The notes beneath the pieces are model-generated. The model was not told where the DNA came from and did not search any database. It saw nothing but the letters and a program-made list of their open reading frames with translations. This document shows, piece after piece, positions 43,000 through 55,454 of a stretch of 64,000 nucleotides of DNA. This DNA comes from Euleptes europaea (lineage: Eukaryota > Chordata > Lepidosauria > Squamata > Sphaerodactylidae): NCBI RefSeq assembly GCF_029931775.1, contig NC_079323.1:37714882-37778881 (forward strand), given 5' to 3'. Every line of letters begins with the position of its first letter. Position 1 is the stretch's first letter. The translations under genes and the position numbers were made by a program.

Positions 43000-45245
43000 G
43001 TGTTGTTTTTGAGTTTAGGTGCTTACCAAGCCAGCAGCTTGCACTCATTGTATTATTCTTTGGTTCCACTTGTTTTCCTGGGCAATGGGAAGCATCCTTC
43101 CTGCCAACTGGATCCAGGCAAAAGAGGAACACAGCCTAGCCAATCACCTTTGCAGCATGTGCTTATGTTGTTGTTTGACTCCACTGATTTCCCATACAAC
43201 AGCATCCTTCTTTCTAATTGGAGCCTGCAAAGGAGGAGCACAGAGCACTTTCACCCAATAGAGGGAATTTTAAAACAGTTGTGTTGGTTTAGCACTTACT
43301 GTTTGCCAGCGGAAATTCAAGGGGTTTTAGGAGGAGAGAGAGTTCCATGTGATTTTGGTGTTGTTACCTTTAATTACTGTTGCCTTAGACCCTGGAATTG
43401 GCTGTCCATTGAAAAGGATGGTGTCTGAGTGTGCAGGTATAAAAACCTTGCCTACTTCAGGGTCTGGTAAAACAGGGCCCTTTGGTACATGTGCTTGAAA
43501 TTTGGGCAGGGGGAGTCTTGGTACGAGAGGGAGGACTGTGTTCCATGCAATTTTGATGCCATTATTTTAATAACGGCTGCCCCAGGCCCTCAAATTGGCT
43601 GTCCATTGAAAAAAATGGTCCCAAAAATCTGAAACCTGAAAATAACACTTCAATTCCTAAACTGAACCAGTAATGCCCTACCTGAAATAAGCAATCATCG
43701 TAAAATCAGCCCCTCCAAAGCCCAGATCTGAAACTGTAATGATTTTTTTCTTGGCGCACACCTCTACAACAGATCCCCCAGATTCCAGAAGAGAAAGTGT
43801 TCGTTTTCATTCAGATATACCCCAGCTGAACTGAAATGGACTGCAGTAATGGCACATGGGTGCCTGGGTGCAAATTGTGGCTGGCCAGGGCTTCACAAGC
43901 CTTGCAAAGTCTTCTGCAACCTTGCAAAAGTGTCCAAAGCCTTACAAAGTCCTGGCTGGCCATGATTTGCAGCCAGAAGCTCATGCACTGGCCCTGAAGC
44001 CCAGCAGCCATTCTCTGGCTGTCAGGAACCAGGTGGACTCTACCTCCCACAGAAGGAAGACCCAGTGGCTGTGATGCAGCTCCAGAGAGCTGGTAGGTCA
44101 TGCCTTCCTTCTTTTATGAATTTAAAACTTTAAAGATCCATGGGGTAAGTGGGGGGGCTTTCCTTTTTAATGTCGGGTAAGTATTTTCTACAGGGTGCCA
44201 AAATTCCTGAACCCAAAAATTGTGCCCCAAACCACCTGCACCCCTAAACTTCTGGCTTACCAAAAAGAACGCCCAGTAGAAAAACCAAAGCTGAAACTAA
44301 AACTTTTTTTTGCACTGCACATCCCTAATAAATGCATGCACAATCTGTATATATTGATTTTTCTTTATACATGCATTTAACACTTAATTCAGTGCATGTG
44401 CAGCTGAACATGTGACTTAAACTCCACATTTCTTCAGATAACGGTCCCCAGTTTCATTTGTACAGTTGACACAAGTTACATAAGTACACACAGGTTGTAT
44501 GTATGTTTTCACTGTTACAGGGACAATATTGAGTCAGATTGACTAGAGGACTGGGAATGAAACAGTTTCACATGTTCAAGGATGAGGGGGACATTTTTCT
44601 AGGCATATGAAATTGGCAGACTCTATCACTATACATTAGTCGCTGGTGGGGTTTTGCCTTCTAATGATCTGAACCCAGAAAGATCTACCTGCGGTTAATA
44701 TACTGAAGTTAGTGTAATGTCGTCGGAGTTTGAGCAATGACAAACTTTTCTCTTCAAACCAGCTTTTAATGATTAACACAGTTGGCTAGGGATGAATGGT
44801 TTTAAGTCTAAGGATTAAGCACTTTTCAAAGTGAGTCTTTATGACCTTTATGCTGTTGGTTTGCTGTTACTGTGAGCTTTTTGAAAGGTTCAACAGAGCA
44901 GACGTTTGTACGATAAATGAAGCTGGAGCCCAAACTCTCACCCCATATTTTCTCAAGGACTGGTTGTGAAGGACCCACCCACATGCCCCCAAAGCATCTC
45001 CCAAAGAGAGAACTGGAACCATTTTGGTGTACAAAACTAGGCAACAAAAAAACCTGCCGTGTCTACAACGACACCATCAATAACTATGAATTTAATAAGA
45101 AGGAAAATATAAAGCCATCTTGATTCAAAAGGAAATTGTACTGAAAAGATTATTAACAGTCTGAAAAGATTATTAAGAAGTGGTGCGGGCATCGCTAAAC
45201 TTTAGAGCAGAATAGTTCAGTGCAGAGCAGTGCGGGGTTCATAAG
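43000..45245. other. No gene recognised; diverged local duplication
   Basis: GAATTGGCTGTCCATTGAAAA occurs at 43394 and again at 43594 inside related ~90 bp blocks (TTCCATGTGATTTTGGTG / TTCCATGCAATTTTGATG), a two-copy diverged repeat. The rest is unassigned. Confidence 0.45.
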
Positions 45246-45809
45246 CTTCGTACATCAGGGATGGGGAACGTAAGGCCCGCGGGCTGTTTACGGCCCCTGA
45301 GGCCATTTTCGGTGGCCCTCAGGAGCTCCAGGGCCTTGCCACAGAAACACAGCGCAGCACAGCCCTCCCTGAAGCCGCAGTGTGGAGGAACGCTGCGGCC
45401 CCTTTAAACCCCCTCTCGCCGACTGTCAGCTGTTAATCAGCGACAGGAGGGGGGGGGGAGAAAGATGCTTCCCCCAAGGGAAGGCGAGTCGTTCCTGCAC
45501 ACCATGGCACAACAGTTTAAATCTCTCTTGTTGCTGAGGGAGGGGGGAAGAAGAGGAAAAAGCCAGCTTCTCCTGGCGGCGAAGCATGCGCGTGGGAGCC
45601 TATCAGGTGGAGGACTTTTGTGGAGTGGTGGGGGGAGGTGGGAAGGCTGAAGCCTGGTCGCATGGAGTCTGCTCTGTGTGTGTGTGTGTGTGTGTGTGTG
45701 AAGGCTTTTCTCTCTTTTCTTCCTTTTTCTGTCGCTCTCTCTCCTATTCTTTCTCTCCTCTTTTTCTGTCTCTTTCTTTCTCCCCCCTCTCTCTTTCTCT
45801 ATTTTTTCT

Positions 45810-46045
<236 letters not shown>

Positions 46046-46106
46046 CAGATCAACCGCAGGCTGCAAGCTGCGCCCCCCTGGCACCTCGGTTGCCTGGGTC
46101 CACCTA

Positions 46107-46314
46107 GGGTTGCCAACTGCCAAGTAGTAGCAGGCGATCGCCTGCTAATTCAACTGATCTCCAGCAGATAGAGATCAGATCACCTGGAGAAAAATGGCTG
46201 CTTTGGCAATTAAAGTCTATGGCATTGAAGTCCCTCCCCTCCCCAAACCCTGCCCTCTTCAGGCTCGGCCCCCAAAATCTCCTGCCAGTTGAGAAGAGGG
46301 ACCTGGCAACCCTA
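46107..46314 (+). mobile_element. TAGGGTTGCC MITE
   Basis: TAGGGTTGCCAACTGCCAAG to GACCTGGCAACCCTA, inside the hAT-like element. Confidence 0.85.
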
Positions 46315-46404
46315 GCCCCACTGCGGGCTGCCCTCCCACCTGGGAGGGGGGGAAGACATGGGGGAGCAGAGGCACCCTCCAAGCCTTTTCTGCATAGCCT
46401 CCCC

Positions 46405-46609
46405 TAGGGTTGCCAACCTCCAGGTGGTGGCTGGAGATCCACTGCTATTACAACTGATCTCCAACCAATAGAGATCAGTTCCCTTGGAGAAAATGGCCAC
46501 TTTGGCCATTGGGCTCTATGGCTATGCAGTCTTCCTCCCCAAACCCCGCCCTTCTCAGGCTCCACCCCAAAACCTCCCACCATTGGTGAAGAGGACCTGG
46601 CAACCCTAG
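46405..46609 (+). mobile_element. TAGGGTTGCC MITE
   Basis: TAGGGTTGCCAACCTCCAGG to GACCTGGCAACCCTA, second MITE in the same host element. Confidence 0.85.
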
Positions 46610-46719
46610 CTTCTCCTCCCCCCCCACCAGGAGATCTACGCCCAGTATGGCCTTCGAACGATGTTATAAATATGCAAATGGCCCTTGGCAGAAAAAAGGT
46701 TCCCCACCCCTGTCGTAGA

Positions 46720-47930
46720 GGGAATCAGATGGAGAGTGCTGAGATGCATCACAAGTCTGGGAATACTGCCACAGCCCTAATTCAAAGAGACGTCAAAGAA
46801 AAGGGCCCTTTTGGAATTGAATACGCTGTTCAGGTTTAACATGAAGATCACAAGAAAATTGCAGCAGCTTTGTTCTTAAAGGTTAGCTATCTTAAGAGAA
46901 TATCAACAATTCCACTTATCACATATATAGGAACTTAACTTTCAATACCATTCTCCCACTGACAGCTCTTTAGGGCATTGTTGCTGCATTTGCTTTCAAG
47001 AATAAATCCAAAACTTGGTAGGCAAATAAATCTATGGAAGTTAAGTTATGATCTTGGCATTTTGTCTGCCACAAAAGAGACTCTCTCTTTTTGGTTTCTT
47101 GCATGTGATACAAGGGCATACAAACCTGGGACTTTTGCAGACAGATTTAGAAATACGGTGATTCATTTCTTGTAATTCTCTTCAAAGCATGCAACCTTAT
47201 GTCACTAAATTTCTCTGCAGATGTGACTCTTGTAAACATTAATGTTTGTACATTCTAATCAAATTCTATTTCAACTTTCTGTTCCCATCTTAGATAAATG
47301 TTATCTCTGACACAGTTTACTTGGACAAAGGCAATAAATTGCATTTGAACAAATGTAATAAATGGTTTAATTAGTGATAGTGTCTATCATGATCTCTTTT
47401 TACCAGACAACTTATTAGTGATTACAGTCTAAGAAAAGAAACTATTCTGAATTCAAAAGGAGAGAATATTTGTGAGATGTTTCATATTAAAAGGATTTGC
47501 TTGTACATAGGTGCAGTAGGGTAATCTTTCCACTGTCTAGCAGCTCAGGGATCTTAAAACAATATCCCTTCTCCAACCAAACTAATTTACCTGCAGCAAA
47601 ACTGTGGTAATAACAATGTAGTAGAAATCAAACACGGTATGCTTTCATCTTCCATTTGTTGGGGAGGCCCGCCCCCTCCAGATTTCTACAAAAACATATA
47701 TGTACCAGCAGGCCCTCTCAGAAGTACAGAGAGGTACTTCTAACCACTTCTACATTTTCTCCCAGGGCCACATTCAACTGGAAAATGAAAGTCTCATTAT
47801 AGTTTCACCAAATCTATAATCCCATGTTTAAAACTATTCTAGGGAATAGTTGGAGAGAAAAGAGATTGCTTATGGCCCCAGTGAACCAATACTGCCTACA
47901 GGTGACTTTTGTTGGTTTATTTAGAGCTCA
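46720..47930. other. No recognisable feature
   Basis: AT-rich, no conserved frames. Confidence 0.45.
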
Positions 47931-47932
47931 AC

Positions 47933-47935
<3 letters not shown>

Positions 47936-48008
<73 letters not shown>
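47936..48008. repeat. (GA)n microsatellite
   Basis: About 36 uninterrupted GA units, long enough to be polymorphic. Confidence 0.95.
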
Positions 48009-48012
<4 letters not shown>

Positions 48013-48729
48013 TATTAAAACAGTGGGAAGTGTTAATTAATTGTATCACTATTACATCGGTCTTCACCTTCAAACAAAATAGGAGAAAAAATGACAGTCA
48101 TTTATAGGACTTCCATCTTCCTGGTTACGACAGATAATTGCCCACCAATTGACCAGGCTGCCCACCACCCCTCAGTTGGTCAGCAGGTGGATGCAGGTCA
48201 GCTGAATGGGGGGAGCGATCAGCATGCCCAGCACAATGATGTCACTTCTGGGTTTACCCAGAAGCACCAGCATCATGCTGGGGATGCTCTAGCACTTTTC
48301 CTCAAAACCTCTATAGAAACCATAGACGTTTTGGAGGAGAGTGCCATAGTGTTTTGTCACAGTGCCGGTGCTTCCGGATAAACCTGGAAGTGACATCATG
48401 TGCGCGGATTGCCACCCCCAGCTCCACCCCCACTAAACTCCCGCCAGTTGCCAGGAGGAACTTGGGAATCCTAGCAATTTATCAGCAAGGCTGTGTAAGG
48501 AGAAAGCTACCCTCCAATGAAATCTAATGGTGTGACCTCAAGATCTGGATGACCACTGTTGGAAACAAGATGCTCAGGCAGATGAATTCTTTGAGCTAGT
48601 GCACATAAACAGCAGGTGAAGCAGTAAACGTGTCTGAACTCTATCACTTCAGATTGGGCATGCACTTTCATCTGATGGATTTTTTTTTTTAAATACCAAC
48701 AGTCCGGATTTACTTCAGCTGCTGCTTGT

Positions 48730-48985
48730 GAGACTTAGTTGTTCTTCTGTTCCTCGGTGCGCTTCCCTGGTTATCTCCTGTGGGTGAAGACTTTTGTTTT
48801 GTCTGGCATTCCTTCCTGCCTACCTTATGTTTTACTTGCTGTCGTTGTGTTTTATAGATATATTTTAGCTTTGGTTTTAACTGGTTTTATGATGTGTTTT
48901 AATAATATTTTCTTTTTAATTGTTCTTTCTTTTTGTTTGGGTGGAAAGGTGGTATGAAATGTTGTAAATAAATATTAAAGAAGCC
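48730..48985 (+). mobile_element. L2-like LINE 3' tail
   Basis: TTTGGGTGGAAAGGTGGTATGAAATGTTGTAAATAAATA is a typical 3' terminus of this clade. Confidence 0.55.
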
Positions 48986-49012
48986 TCTGTGTATACAATC
49001 TGTACTAGCCTT

Positions 49013-49193
49013 ATGAACCTCAAGGTGGAGCCTGGAGCCCTCCTGGAATTACAACTGATCTCCAGCCAACAGAGATCAGTTCACCTGGAGGATATGGCAG
49101 GTTTGGAGGGTGAACTCTATGGCAATCATTCCCCCTGCCCAAGCACCACCTCCTATTCTCCAGGAAGTTCCCAAGATAGAAATGGCAACCCTA
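49013..49193 (+). mobile_element. MITE variant
   Basis: ATGAACCTCAAGGTGGAGCC to AGAAATGGCAACCCTA. Shares ATCTCCAGCCAACAGAGATC with the main family but has a distinct right half. Confidence 0.6.
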
Positions 49194-49447
49194 ATTTCCC
49201 CATTGCTGGCAAAATATCCTGGCTGGGATTCAGTGGATAGAGTTAGGAAACTGCCACATTGAATATTGATCTGAGGGTGCAGAACTGGCTAAGGAGAGAC
49301 TGTTTGAACCCAGTTTTTTTGAATTCACATCATTTCTAGTCCACATTCCTCACTGATACACAAAGCAGATTACACAGCATGAAACAATATAAATCAAAAG
49401 GAATGGGAAATGCATATTCTCATCCTCAGAATTTCAGGTTATAAAGG

Positions 49448-49476
49448 GATCATAGAATCACAGAGTTGGAAGGAAG
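49448..49476 (-). mobile_element. CR1 3' terminus (reverse)
   Basis: ATCATAGAATCACAGAGTTGG is the complement of the CR1 3' end; only the tip is present. Confidence 0.65.
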
Positions 49477-49600
49477 GGCTTTTGATACCATCGATCATTG
49501 TATCCTTCTGGACAGCCTCTCTGGGCTAGAACTGGGAGGCACCATTTTGCAGTGGTTCTGGTCTTACCTGTAGGATAGGTATCTGTCAGGCGTCCACAGA
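49477..49600 (+). mobile_element. L2 reverse transcriptase fragment
   Basis: Reading [20 protein letters not shown] then LQWFWSYL matches the L2 box around the first catalytic Asp and the following helix. Confidence 0.7.
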
Positions 49601-49713
49601 CGAGGGGGACACCTGACAGGTGGCCTCAGACCAGGGGTCCCTGTGCAAACACTGGGAGCACCCTCCCTTGTTCCTCCTTGGCCACTAACACTCAACTTTT
49701 CAGTTCTTCCACC

Positions 49714-49960
49714 CTTAGGGTTGCCAACCTTCAGGTGGTAGCTGGAGATCTCCCACTATTACAAGTGATCTTGAGGCAACAGAGATGAGTTCACCTGGAG
49801 AAAATGACCACTTTGGAAGGTGGGCTTTGTGTAAGGTTGCCAGCCTCCGGGTACTAGCTGGAGATCTCCTGCTATTACAACTGATCTCCAGCCGATAGAG
49901 ATCAGTTCACCTGGAGAAAATGGCCACTTTGGCAATTGGACTCTATGGCATTGAAGTCCC
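49714..49960 (+). mobile_element. Two truncated TAGGGTTGCC MITEs in tandem
   Basis: TAGGGTTGCCAACCTTCAGG (49717) to GGTGGGCTTTG, then TAAGGTTGCCAGCCTCCGGG (49832) to GCATTGAAGTCCC. Both lack their right ends. Confidence 0.75.
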
Positions 49961-49964
49961 TTCT

Positions 49965-50875
49965 GGATGGAGGTTTACTGCTGGATAAGCATTGGCAGCT
50001 GTAGCCAGGAGAGCCTTTTAACAGCTTCGACCGGTTAGCCAGCTGTGGCCTTTCCGGGCAGAAAAGATCTTGCCAGCTTGGTGCACTCTGCCCTCGAAAA
50101 GTGTTTGGAGACTTCAAGGCGATGCAGCCAGGATGTTGACTGGAGTTAGCCACCTTTTTGGCCATTGTGAGCGCAGAAAAGCTGGGTATAAATTTTGTAT
50201 ATAAATAACAAATAATAAATAACAAATCATTGTGTTCTGGCTGGCAGTATAATGGCAGTAATATTGCATCCAGTGTCTAAGCAAGAACTTCTGAAGACTA
50301 GTGACGTATGGCTGGCAGCGCTGCAAATCTATGACAATGAATTTTTGGCTGAATATCAGCAGTATAATGAATGACTGTGGTATCTATATGACTAGGAGCT
50401 AGTCTCCCAGGGGAAGTGATGGAATCACTTTTTCAGAGGATATTTACAGCCTGAGAAGACAAAGGATATGAGCGAACAGAGATTTATTGTGGAATGCCCA
50501 CAGGGAGACTAGAGGTGCAAATAGGTCCTTTAAATTACTAATTTCTGTGATTTATGGCTTTGAACTCTTTTCACTATAGAAATTCACAGCTCTTAGTGCT
50601 ACCACCTAATGTGAGTACTATGAGAAAGTGTTATAGACCTAGCTTCTTAGAGCCATTGTTTGATATGTCAGGGATGTTTTTAATAGTTTGCCCGATTAAA
50701 TAGAAAGAAAGGATAGTGTTGCTGCTAGAAGACTCCATAAGCCTGAAAATACCCTTCAAAGAAGCTCAAGATATCCCTTGTATTCAGCTAAGGGTAGAGT
50801 GACGTAATCTTTTTTTTTCTTTTACAGCACTTTCAAATTAAATCTAGGTCAATCCACACATCTGAAAAAGGGCAA
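49965..50875. other. No recognisable feature
   Basis: Possible decayed LINE 3' end near 50185-50225 (GGTATAAATTTTGTATATAAATAACAAATAATAAATAAC); otherwise unassigned. Confidence 0.4.
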
Positions 50876-51006
50876 AGAATCGTGTGTGTGTGTGTGTGTG
50901 TGTGCACTAGGCTTCCATACAAAAACCCATTCCAAAATTAGGGAGGAAAGCCCCCTAATTCACATTCCTTGGAGAATAAATGTGTGTGTGTGTAAGAGAG
51001 TGTGTG

Positions 51007-51260
51007 GGGAAGGTGGCATGGTGTAGCCCAATCTTTATGCCAAATAAAGGTGTGATTTGATTTGGTGTAGCCCAATCTTGTCAGAACTCAGCAGGGTCGG
51101 TACTTGGACGCTAGACCTCCAAGGAAGACTCTGCAGAGGAAGGCAATGGCAACCACCTCTGCTTCTCACTTGCCTTGAAAAGCCCCTTGCTGGAGTCGCT
51201 GTGAGTCGACTGTGACCTGACAGCACTTTACATACACACACACACACACACACACACAAG
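51007..51260 (+). mobile_element. 5S-rRNA-derived SINE carrying a 28 bp insertion
   Basis: AAGGTGGCATGGTGTAGCCC (head), CAGCAGGGTCGGTACTTGGA (5S-like), TTGCCTTGAAAAGCCCCTTG and a (CA)n tail to 51260. The head is interrupted at 51036-51063 by a small insert flanked by a 16 bp duplication. Confidence 0.8.
51020..51079 (+). mobile_element. 28 bp LINE-tail micro-insertion with 16 bp target duplication
   Basis: GGTGTAGCCCAATCTT occurs at 51020-51035 and 51064-51079. Between them lies TATGCCAAATAAAGG plus TGTGATTTGATTT, which looks like the 3' tip of a LINE (AATAAAGG followed by GATTT repeats). It reads as an extreme 5'-truncated retrotransposition. Confidence 0.65.
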
Positions 51261-51261
51261 T

Positions 51262-51785
51262 GAAGACCGTTCCAATGCCCGGGTGGACTTTTTAGTTGGG
51301 GGCCCCCGCCTGGGGCTTCTCGGTAGAAGGACCAGGTTCAGCAGACTGACCTCTTGGACGACGAGACTCCTTGTAGAGGTGTGAGAGAAGGCGAGTAGAA
51401 CGAACCCTCAGGGCCTTCGTGGTAAGTTTGGAACAACTCTTACAAGTTGCCGTGATATGGCCTTCTCCCAAACAAAGGTGGCAATCTTTGTGAGGATCAG
51501 TCTTTGCCATTTTGGCACCACAAGAGGTACATTTTTGGAAAAGAGGAGCCTTTTTGGACTCCATAGCTTGAGAAGAAGCTAACACGTTCTCTCTCCGTGG
51601 CGGCAGAAAGAGAACTGGAGGGAAGAGTGCTCCCTCCCCCTGGGTCATGTGACCGATGGGCGGGAAGGCAGCATGCCCCGAGGGGAGGGGGAGCACTCTC
51701 TTAGATTTTGCTAGAAGCTGACAAATCTTATCCGTGGCTGGCCTGCGCATGCGCAGTCCCAATGTGGGACTGCATAGAAGCCACG
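51262..51785 (-). mobile_element. DIRS-type retrotransposon fossil
   Basis: Minus-strand reading from 51564 (MESKKAPLFQKCTSC) shows the C..CG ... D.H..C..CLG..H ... C..C pattern of the first ORF of vertebrate DIRS elements (CHLCLGEGHITATCKSC). The upstream part (51565-51785) with TGCGCATGCGCAGTCCC looks like the terminal/leader region. Only the 5' part of the element is present; it is broken. The family call rests on the cysteine/histidine spacing and is from memory. Confidence 0.6.
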
Positions 51786-51950
51786 CAGATGAAGAAGAGT
51801 TTTTTTTTATATGCCGACTTTCTCTACCACTTAAGGACGAACCAAACCCGCTTACAATCACCTTCCCTTTTCCTCCCCACAACAGACACCCTGTGAGGTA
51901 GGTGGGGCTGAGAGAGCTCTAAGAGAAGTGTGACTAGCCCACAGCTAAAC
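51786..51950 (-). mobile_element. Sauria-type tRNA SINE (reverse)
   Basis: GAAGAAGAG then TTTATATGCCGACTTTCTC, ATCACCTTCCCTTTTCC and ACCCTGTGAGGTAGGTGGGG are the complement of the Sauria SINE 3' half, with its poly-CTT tail at the left. Confidence 0.75.
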
Positions 51951-52329
51951 AAGACTGCAATGGACAGCTTTGCCCTTTATCCAACCTATGCACATTTATT
52001 AGGCAGTGTCTATAGGTCCTAAGTTGTTATATATGCATAAAAATAGGGACTTTCTGAGAAACTCCCCCCCCCCCCAAAAACAGAATTGTATGTATGTAGG
52101 ACTTGGGAATCTTGCTAGGCATTCAGAAGTGAATTCACTCTAATGGGAAGTGGGATCTTGCTTGCTGGCCCTGACCCAAACATCTGTGCATACAGTAGTG
52201 AGCACAGTACAGTAGTGAAGGCTTTGGATACCCAGTCAGAAATGCTGCAAAAAAGGATGATCATGAACACAAAACCAAAACACATGCTGTGCTACATTTG
52301 GAAGACTCGCTGTAGCTTTTTGGCTGTAT

Positions 52330-53380
52330 GTACAAGACTACCTCTCCTACTACACCCTGCATAGTCATCTGCAAACAGGTAAGATTGGTAACTGCCTGTT
52401 CACATGCACTGTCTGTGATGGCCACCACTTTGTGGAATGGCCTGCCTGAGGTGATCAGGAAGGCCCCGACACTCCTATCATTTCACAGAATGGGCAAAAC
52501 GGAAATGTTCAGGAGGACACTTTGACAAAGGGATTAGAATGGTAATAAGGGAACAGCTCAGGAGGACGCTTGACAGTGCATTCCTGAGAGGAATGCCTGC
52601 ACCGGGCTTAGGAGGCAACCCAGCAGCGTTGCCTCCTAAGAAGGTTTCAACGGTGCCCGGTGCAAAAAAAAAAAAAGTACAACCCTCATTAGGGTTACAT
52701 GGGAGATATGCCACCTAAAAGGTGGCATATCTCGGCAAAAAAAATGGGCGTTCCCAAGCTGAACTAACGTCAGCCCCACCCCCCAGCCAGTGCTGGAACG
52801 CCTCCTGGGGTGCCGCTGCGGCCCGTGCCGGCAGCCAGATGCCGGTGGGAAGCTCCGGCGGCGTCTGGGCCCAGTGCTGCCGCGGCGGTGGCTGGGGACC
52901 GGTGCCCGGGCCTGCACGCTGGCGCTGGGGCCACTAATGCCGGCGTGCACCTTCCGGGCGCAGGTGTTGTGGGCCCTTGCACCGGCAGAAGCCTTTGTCA
53001 GCCTCCAAAGGCCTTTGGGTCGGGCCGCCGGCGCAGCTCAGGAATGGGCTGTGAATAAGGGAATTGGACTGTTCTCTGTGGCAATGGCTATTGTATGTAT
53101 CACCTCCCTTTCTGTACTGCAATGTCCTCTACCTTGGTAACCCCCTTTCTGCACTATGGTCTGTCAGGCAGCTTTTGTTACCTTAGGCAGTTTTTATTTG
53201 CATAGCTTCCCACTTCTGTAATCCCAGTCCTACTGCACTGTTTAATTGAAAGTCTTTGCTGTCTGATGGAATTGCCTTTTTGTATTTTGTAATCTGCTTT
53301 AAGTGTCAGTACAACAACAAACGGGCTATAAGTGATGATGATGATGATGATGATAACAACAACAACCATAATGCTTGTCA
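52330..53380 (+). mobile_element. L2-like LINE 3' part interrupted by a GC-rich element
   Basis: Left part ends near 52572 (LWNGLPEVIRKAPTLLSFHR, the C-terminal L2 motif). The right part resumes at about 53054 and ends with AATCTGCTTTAAGTGTCAG ... GGGCTATAAGTGATGATGATG and AAC repeats (53300-53370). Confidence 0.65.
52573..53053. mobile_element. GC-rich terminal-inverted-repeat element
   Basis: ACAGTGCATTCCTGAG at the left is answered by CTCAGGAATGGGCTGT at the right. Near the left end are two perfect hairpins, CTTAGGAGGCAAC/GTTGCCTCCTAAG (52608-52641) and GATATGCCACCT/AGGTGGCATATC (52709-52735). The interior is ~75% GC. No transposase; long frames on both strands are compositional. Confidence 0.6.
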
Positions 53381-53384
53381 TGGT

Positions 53385-54590
53385 GCCAGTAGGTGTGATG
53401 CTACTCTCTTCTACACACATACCCAGTACCTGCTTTTGAACACATCATTTCATTGGAAAGTTAGTTCAGTTCCCATACGTTTGATCACAGGAATAGGACT
53501 AACCTTCCAATGAAATTATATGATTACCCCCACATGCATTCATTGTCCCTAGAATATCATGCGGCCATTTTCCATTTCGGTGCATTGTCAAAACTGTATT
53601 AGACATGAATTCCTTCCTTCCTTTTCCACTCCATCTGAAAGTCTCAGAGAACATCAGAATCCCACTAAAAGAGAATAACATCCAAGGAGTTTCAAAGGCA
53701 GCACAAAAGTTCAGTTGCATTGTGATTCCACACATTAATTTATCTAGAAACTGTCCAAGCCATACACTTCAGGGCACATGCACACTCTTGTGCACATCTG
53801 GAGGCCTGCACACCCCAATTTCCTCATTCACTGTGATGGAGGATTAGTTCTGCGCATGCATGTCTTCATTGATTAGTGGACAGAGAAGCCTTCAGGGATC
53901 TGAACATCAGAGCTTTTGCATCAGATCAGGGTGAATGTCATTAGGAAAACAGAAAACTCTGGATAAAATCAGTGCCCATCTGTACAGTTGTACTGGATAC
54001 AATTAAAGCCCATCACAAACACAGCTACCTTTGAAATGTCGGGCTTATTTGAATCACTGAAGATTTTGAACAAACACAAAAAGCAACAAAAATGAGGTAT
54101 AAACTCGTCTGTTGGTTTTGTATGCAAGAACTCCATCTGCTCAGGACATTCTGCTTGTTTATATTGGATGCAGATCTCCCCCTCCCCCCTCCAAACCGGC
54201 TCACTCACTTCTGTCTTGGTAGCAGCAGAATTAGCTATTTACAACCAAGCAAAAAGAACTGACAAATATAATTATTTCAGAATATCTGTGCTCATTCTCC
54301 TATATTTTGGAGCCCCAGTACTATGTATTGTTTATGTTTTGCTAAATTCTCACTCCTATCCTTATTTCAGAAGTCTCTCTCTCCGTCTGCCCAGTTCTAT
54401 GGTACCATGTAGAGTGTTCTGCTCCCCACCTAACTGCCCTTCCCTTTTGCAGCCCTTCCCTTTCCCAGTTCTAGTTCCTTCCTACCCAGTTTAGAATCTC
54501 ATTTGGAAAACTGTACCAAAGCTGAACATGCCATTGTTTCCCTTTGGTGCCTAACTGATAGAAATATCTTGTCCTCCTTTGCCCCTGCTC
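53385..54590. other. No recognisable feature
   Basis: Only an imperfect inverted repeat CATTTCATTGGAAAGTTAGT / ACTAACCTTCCAATGAAAT (53447-53516) stands out. Confidence 0.45.
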
Positions 54591-54596
54591 ACCTAA

Positions 54597-55115
54597 CCAG
54601 CCAGCATGGTGTAGTGGTTAAGAGCAGTGGACTCTGATCTGAGATGCGGGTTTGATTCCCTTAGGGTTGCCAACCTCCAGGTACTAGCTGGAGATCTCCT
54701 GCTATTATAATTGATCTCCAGCCAATAGAGATCAGTTCACTTGGAGAAAATAGCTGCTTTGGCAATTAGATTCTGTGGCATTGAAGTCCCTCCCCTCTCC
54801 AAACCCTGTCCTCCTCAGGCTCCACCCCAAAAATATCTAGGTATTTCCCTGCTGGCAACCCTAGATTCCCCATTCCTCCACATGAGCGGCAGACTCTGAT
54901 CTGGTGAAATGGATTGGTTTCCCCACTCCTACACAAGAAGCCAGCAGGGTGACCTTGGGCTAGTCACAGTTCACTCTGAACTCTCTCAGTTCCACCTACC
55001 TCACAATGTATCTGTTGTGGGGAGAGGACGGGAAGAAGGTTGTAAGCTGGTTTGATTCTCCATTAAAAGGAAGAGAAAGTTGGAATATAAAAACCAACTC
55101 CTCCTCCTCCTTCTA
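54597..55115 (+). mobile_element. Sauria-type tRNA SINE split by a MITE
   Basis: Head AGCATGGTGTAGTGGTTAAG (54603) and B-box GGGTTTGATTCCC, a MITE at 54662-54867, then GACCTTGGGCTAGTCACAG, CCTACCTCACAATGTATCTG and the tail AAAACCAACTCCTCCTCC. A partial repeat of the head region follows the MITE. Confidence 0.85.
54662..54867 (+). mobile_element. TAGGGTTGCC MITE
   Basis: TAGGGTTGCCAACCTCCAGG to GCTGGCAACCCTA. Flanks GATTCCCT and GATTCCCC (7 of 8). Confidence 0.85.
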
Positions 55116-55359
55116 CTACTACTAAATGCTGCATGGCTCCAGCCATCTCCCTTCCTATGAATGACAACAACAAAAAAGGTGACCCAGAAAAAAAAGTGTA
55201 TGTTCAGTTCTTGCAAGATTCTTCTCAGATATGTGAAGTAGCTGTACAAGATTGTCTCTTTTCGTCTTGTTCTCTTCAGTCTGGAGCACATGTGAAAGCA
55301 CTTGAAGCCTCCGACAAAAACTCTTTGTTCTGATGAGTGTACTGTTTTGGTGGCTTACC

Positions 55360-55450
55360 ATGCAATCCTAAGCAGAGTTACCCCTTGCTAAGTCCATTGA
55401 CTTCAGTGGGTTTAAAGGGATGTAACTCTCTTTAGAATCGCACTGTTATT
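55360..55450. repeat. Palindromic short repeat (GCAATCCTAAGCAGAGTTAC)
   Basis: ATGCAATCCTAAGCAGAGTT is mirrored by TAACTCTCTTTAGAATCGCAC around CCATTGACTTCAGTGGG. Other decayed copies lie at 15025, 18010 and 61975. Confidence 0.7.
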
Positions 55451-55454
55451 GTAG

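Noticed and set aside
52636-53140. Overlapping GC-rich frames of 70-116 codons
   Set aside because: Compositional; they lie within the terminal-inverted-repeat element.
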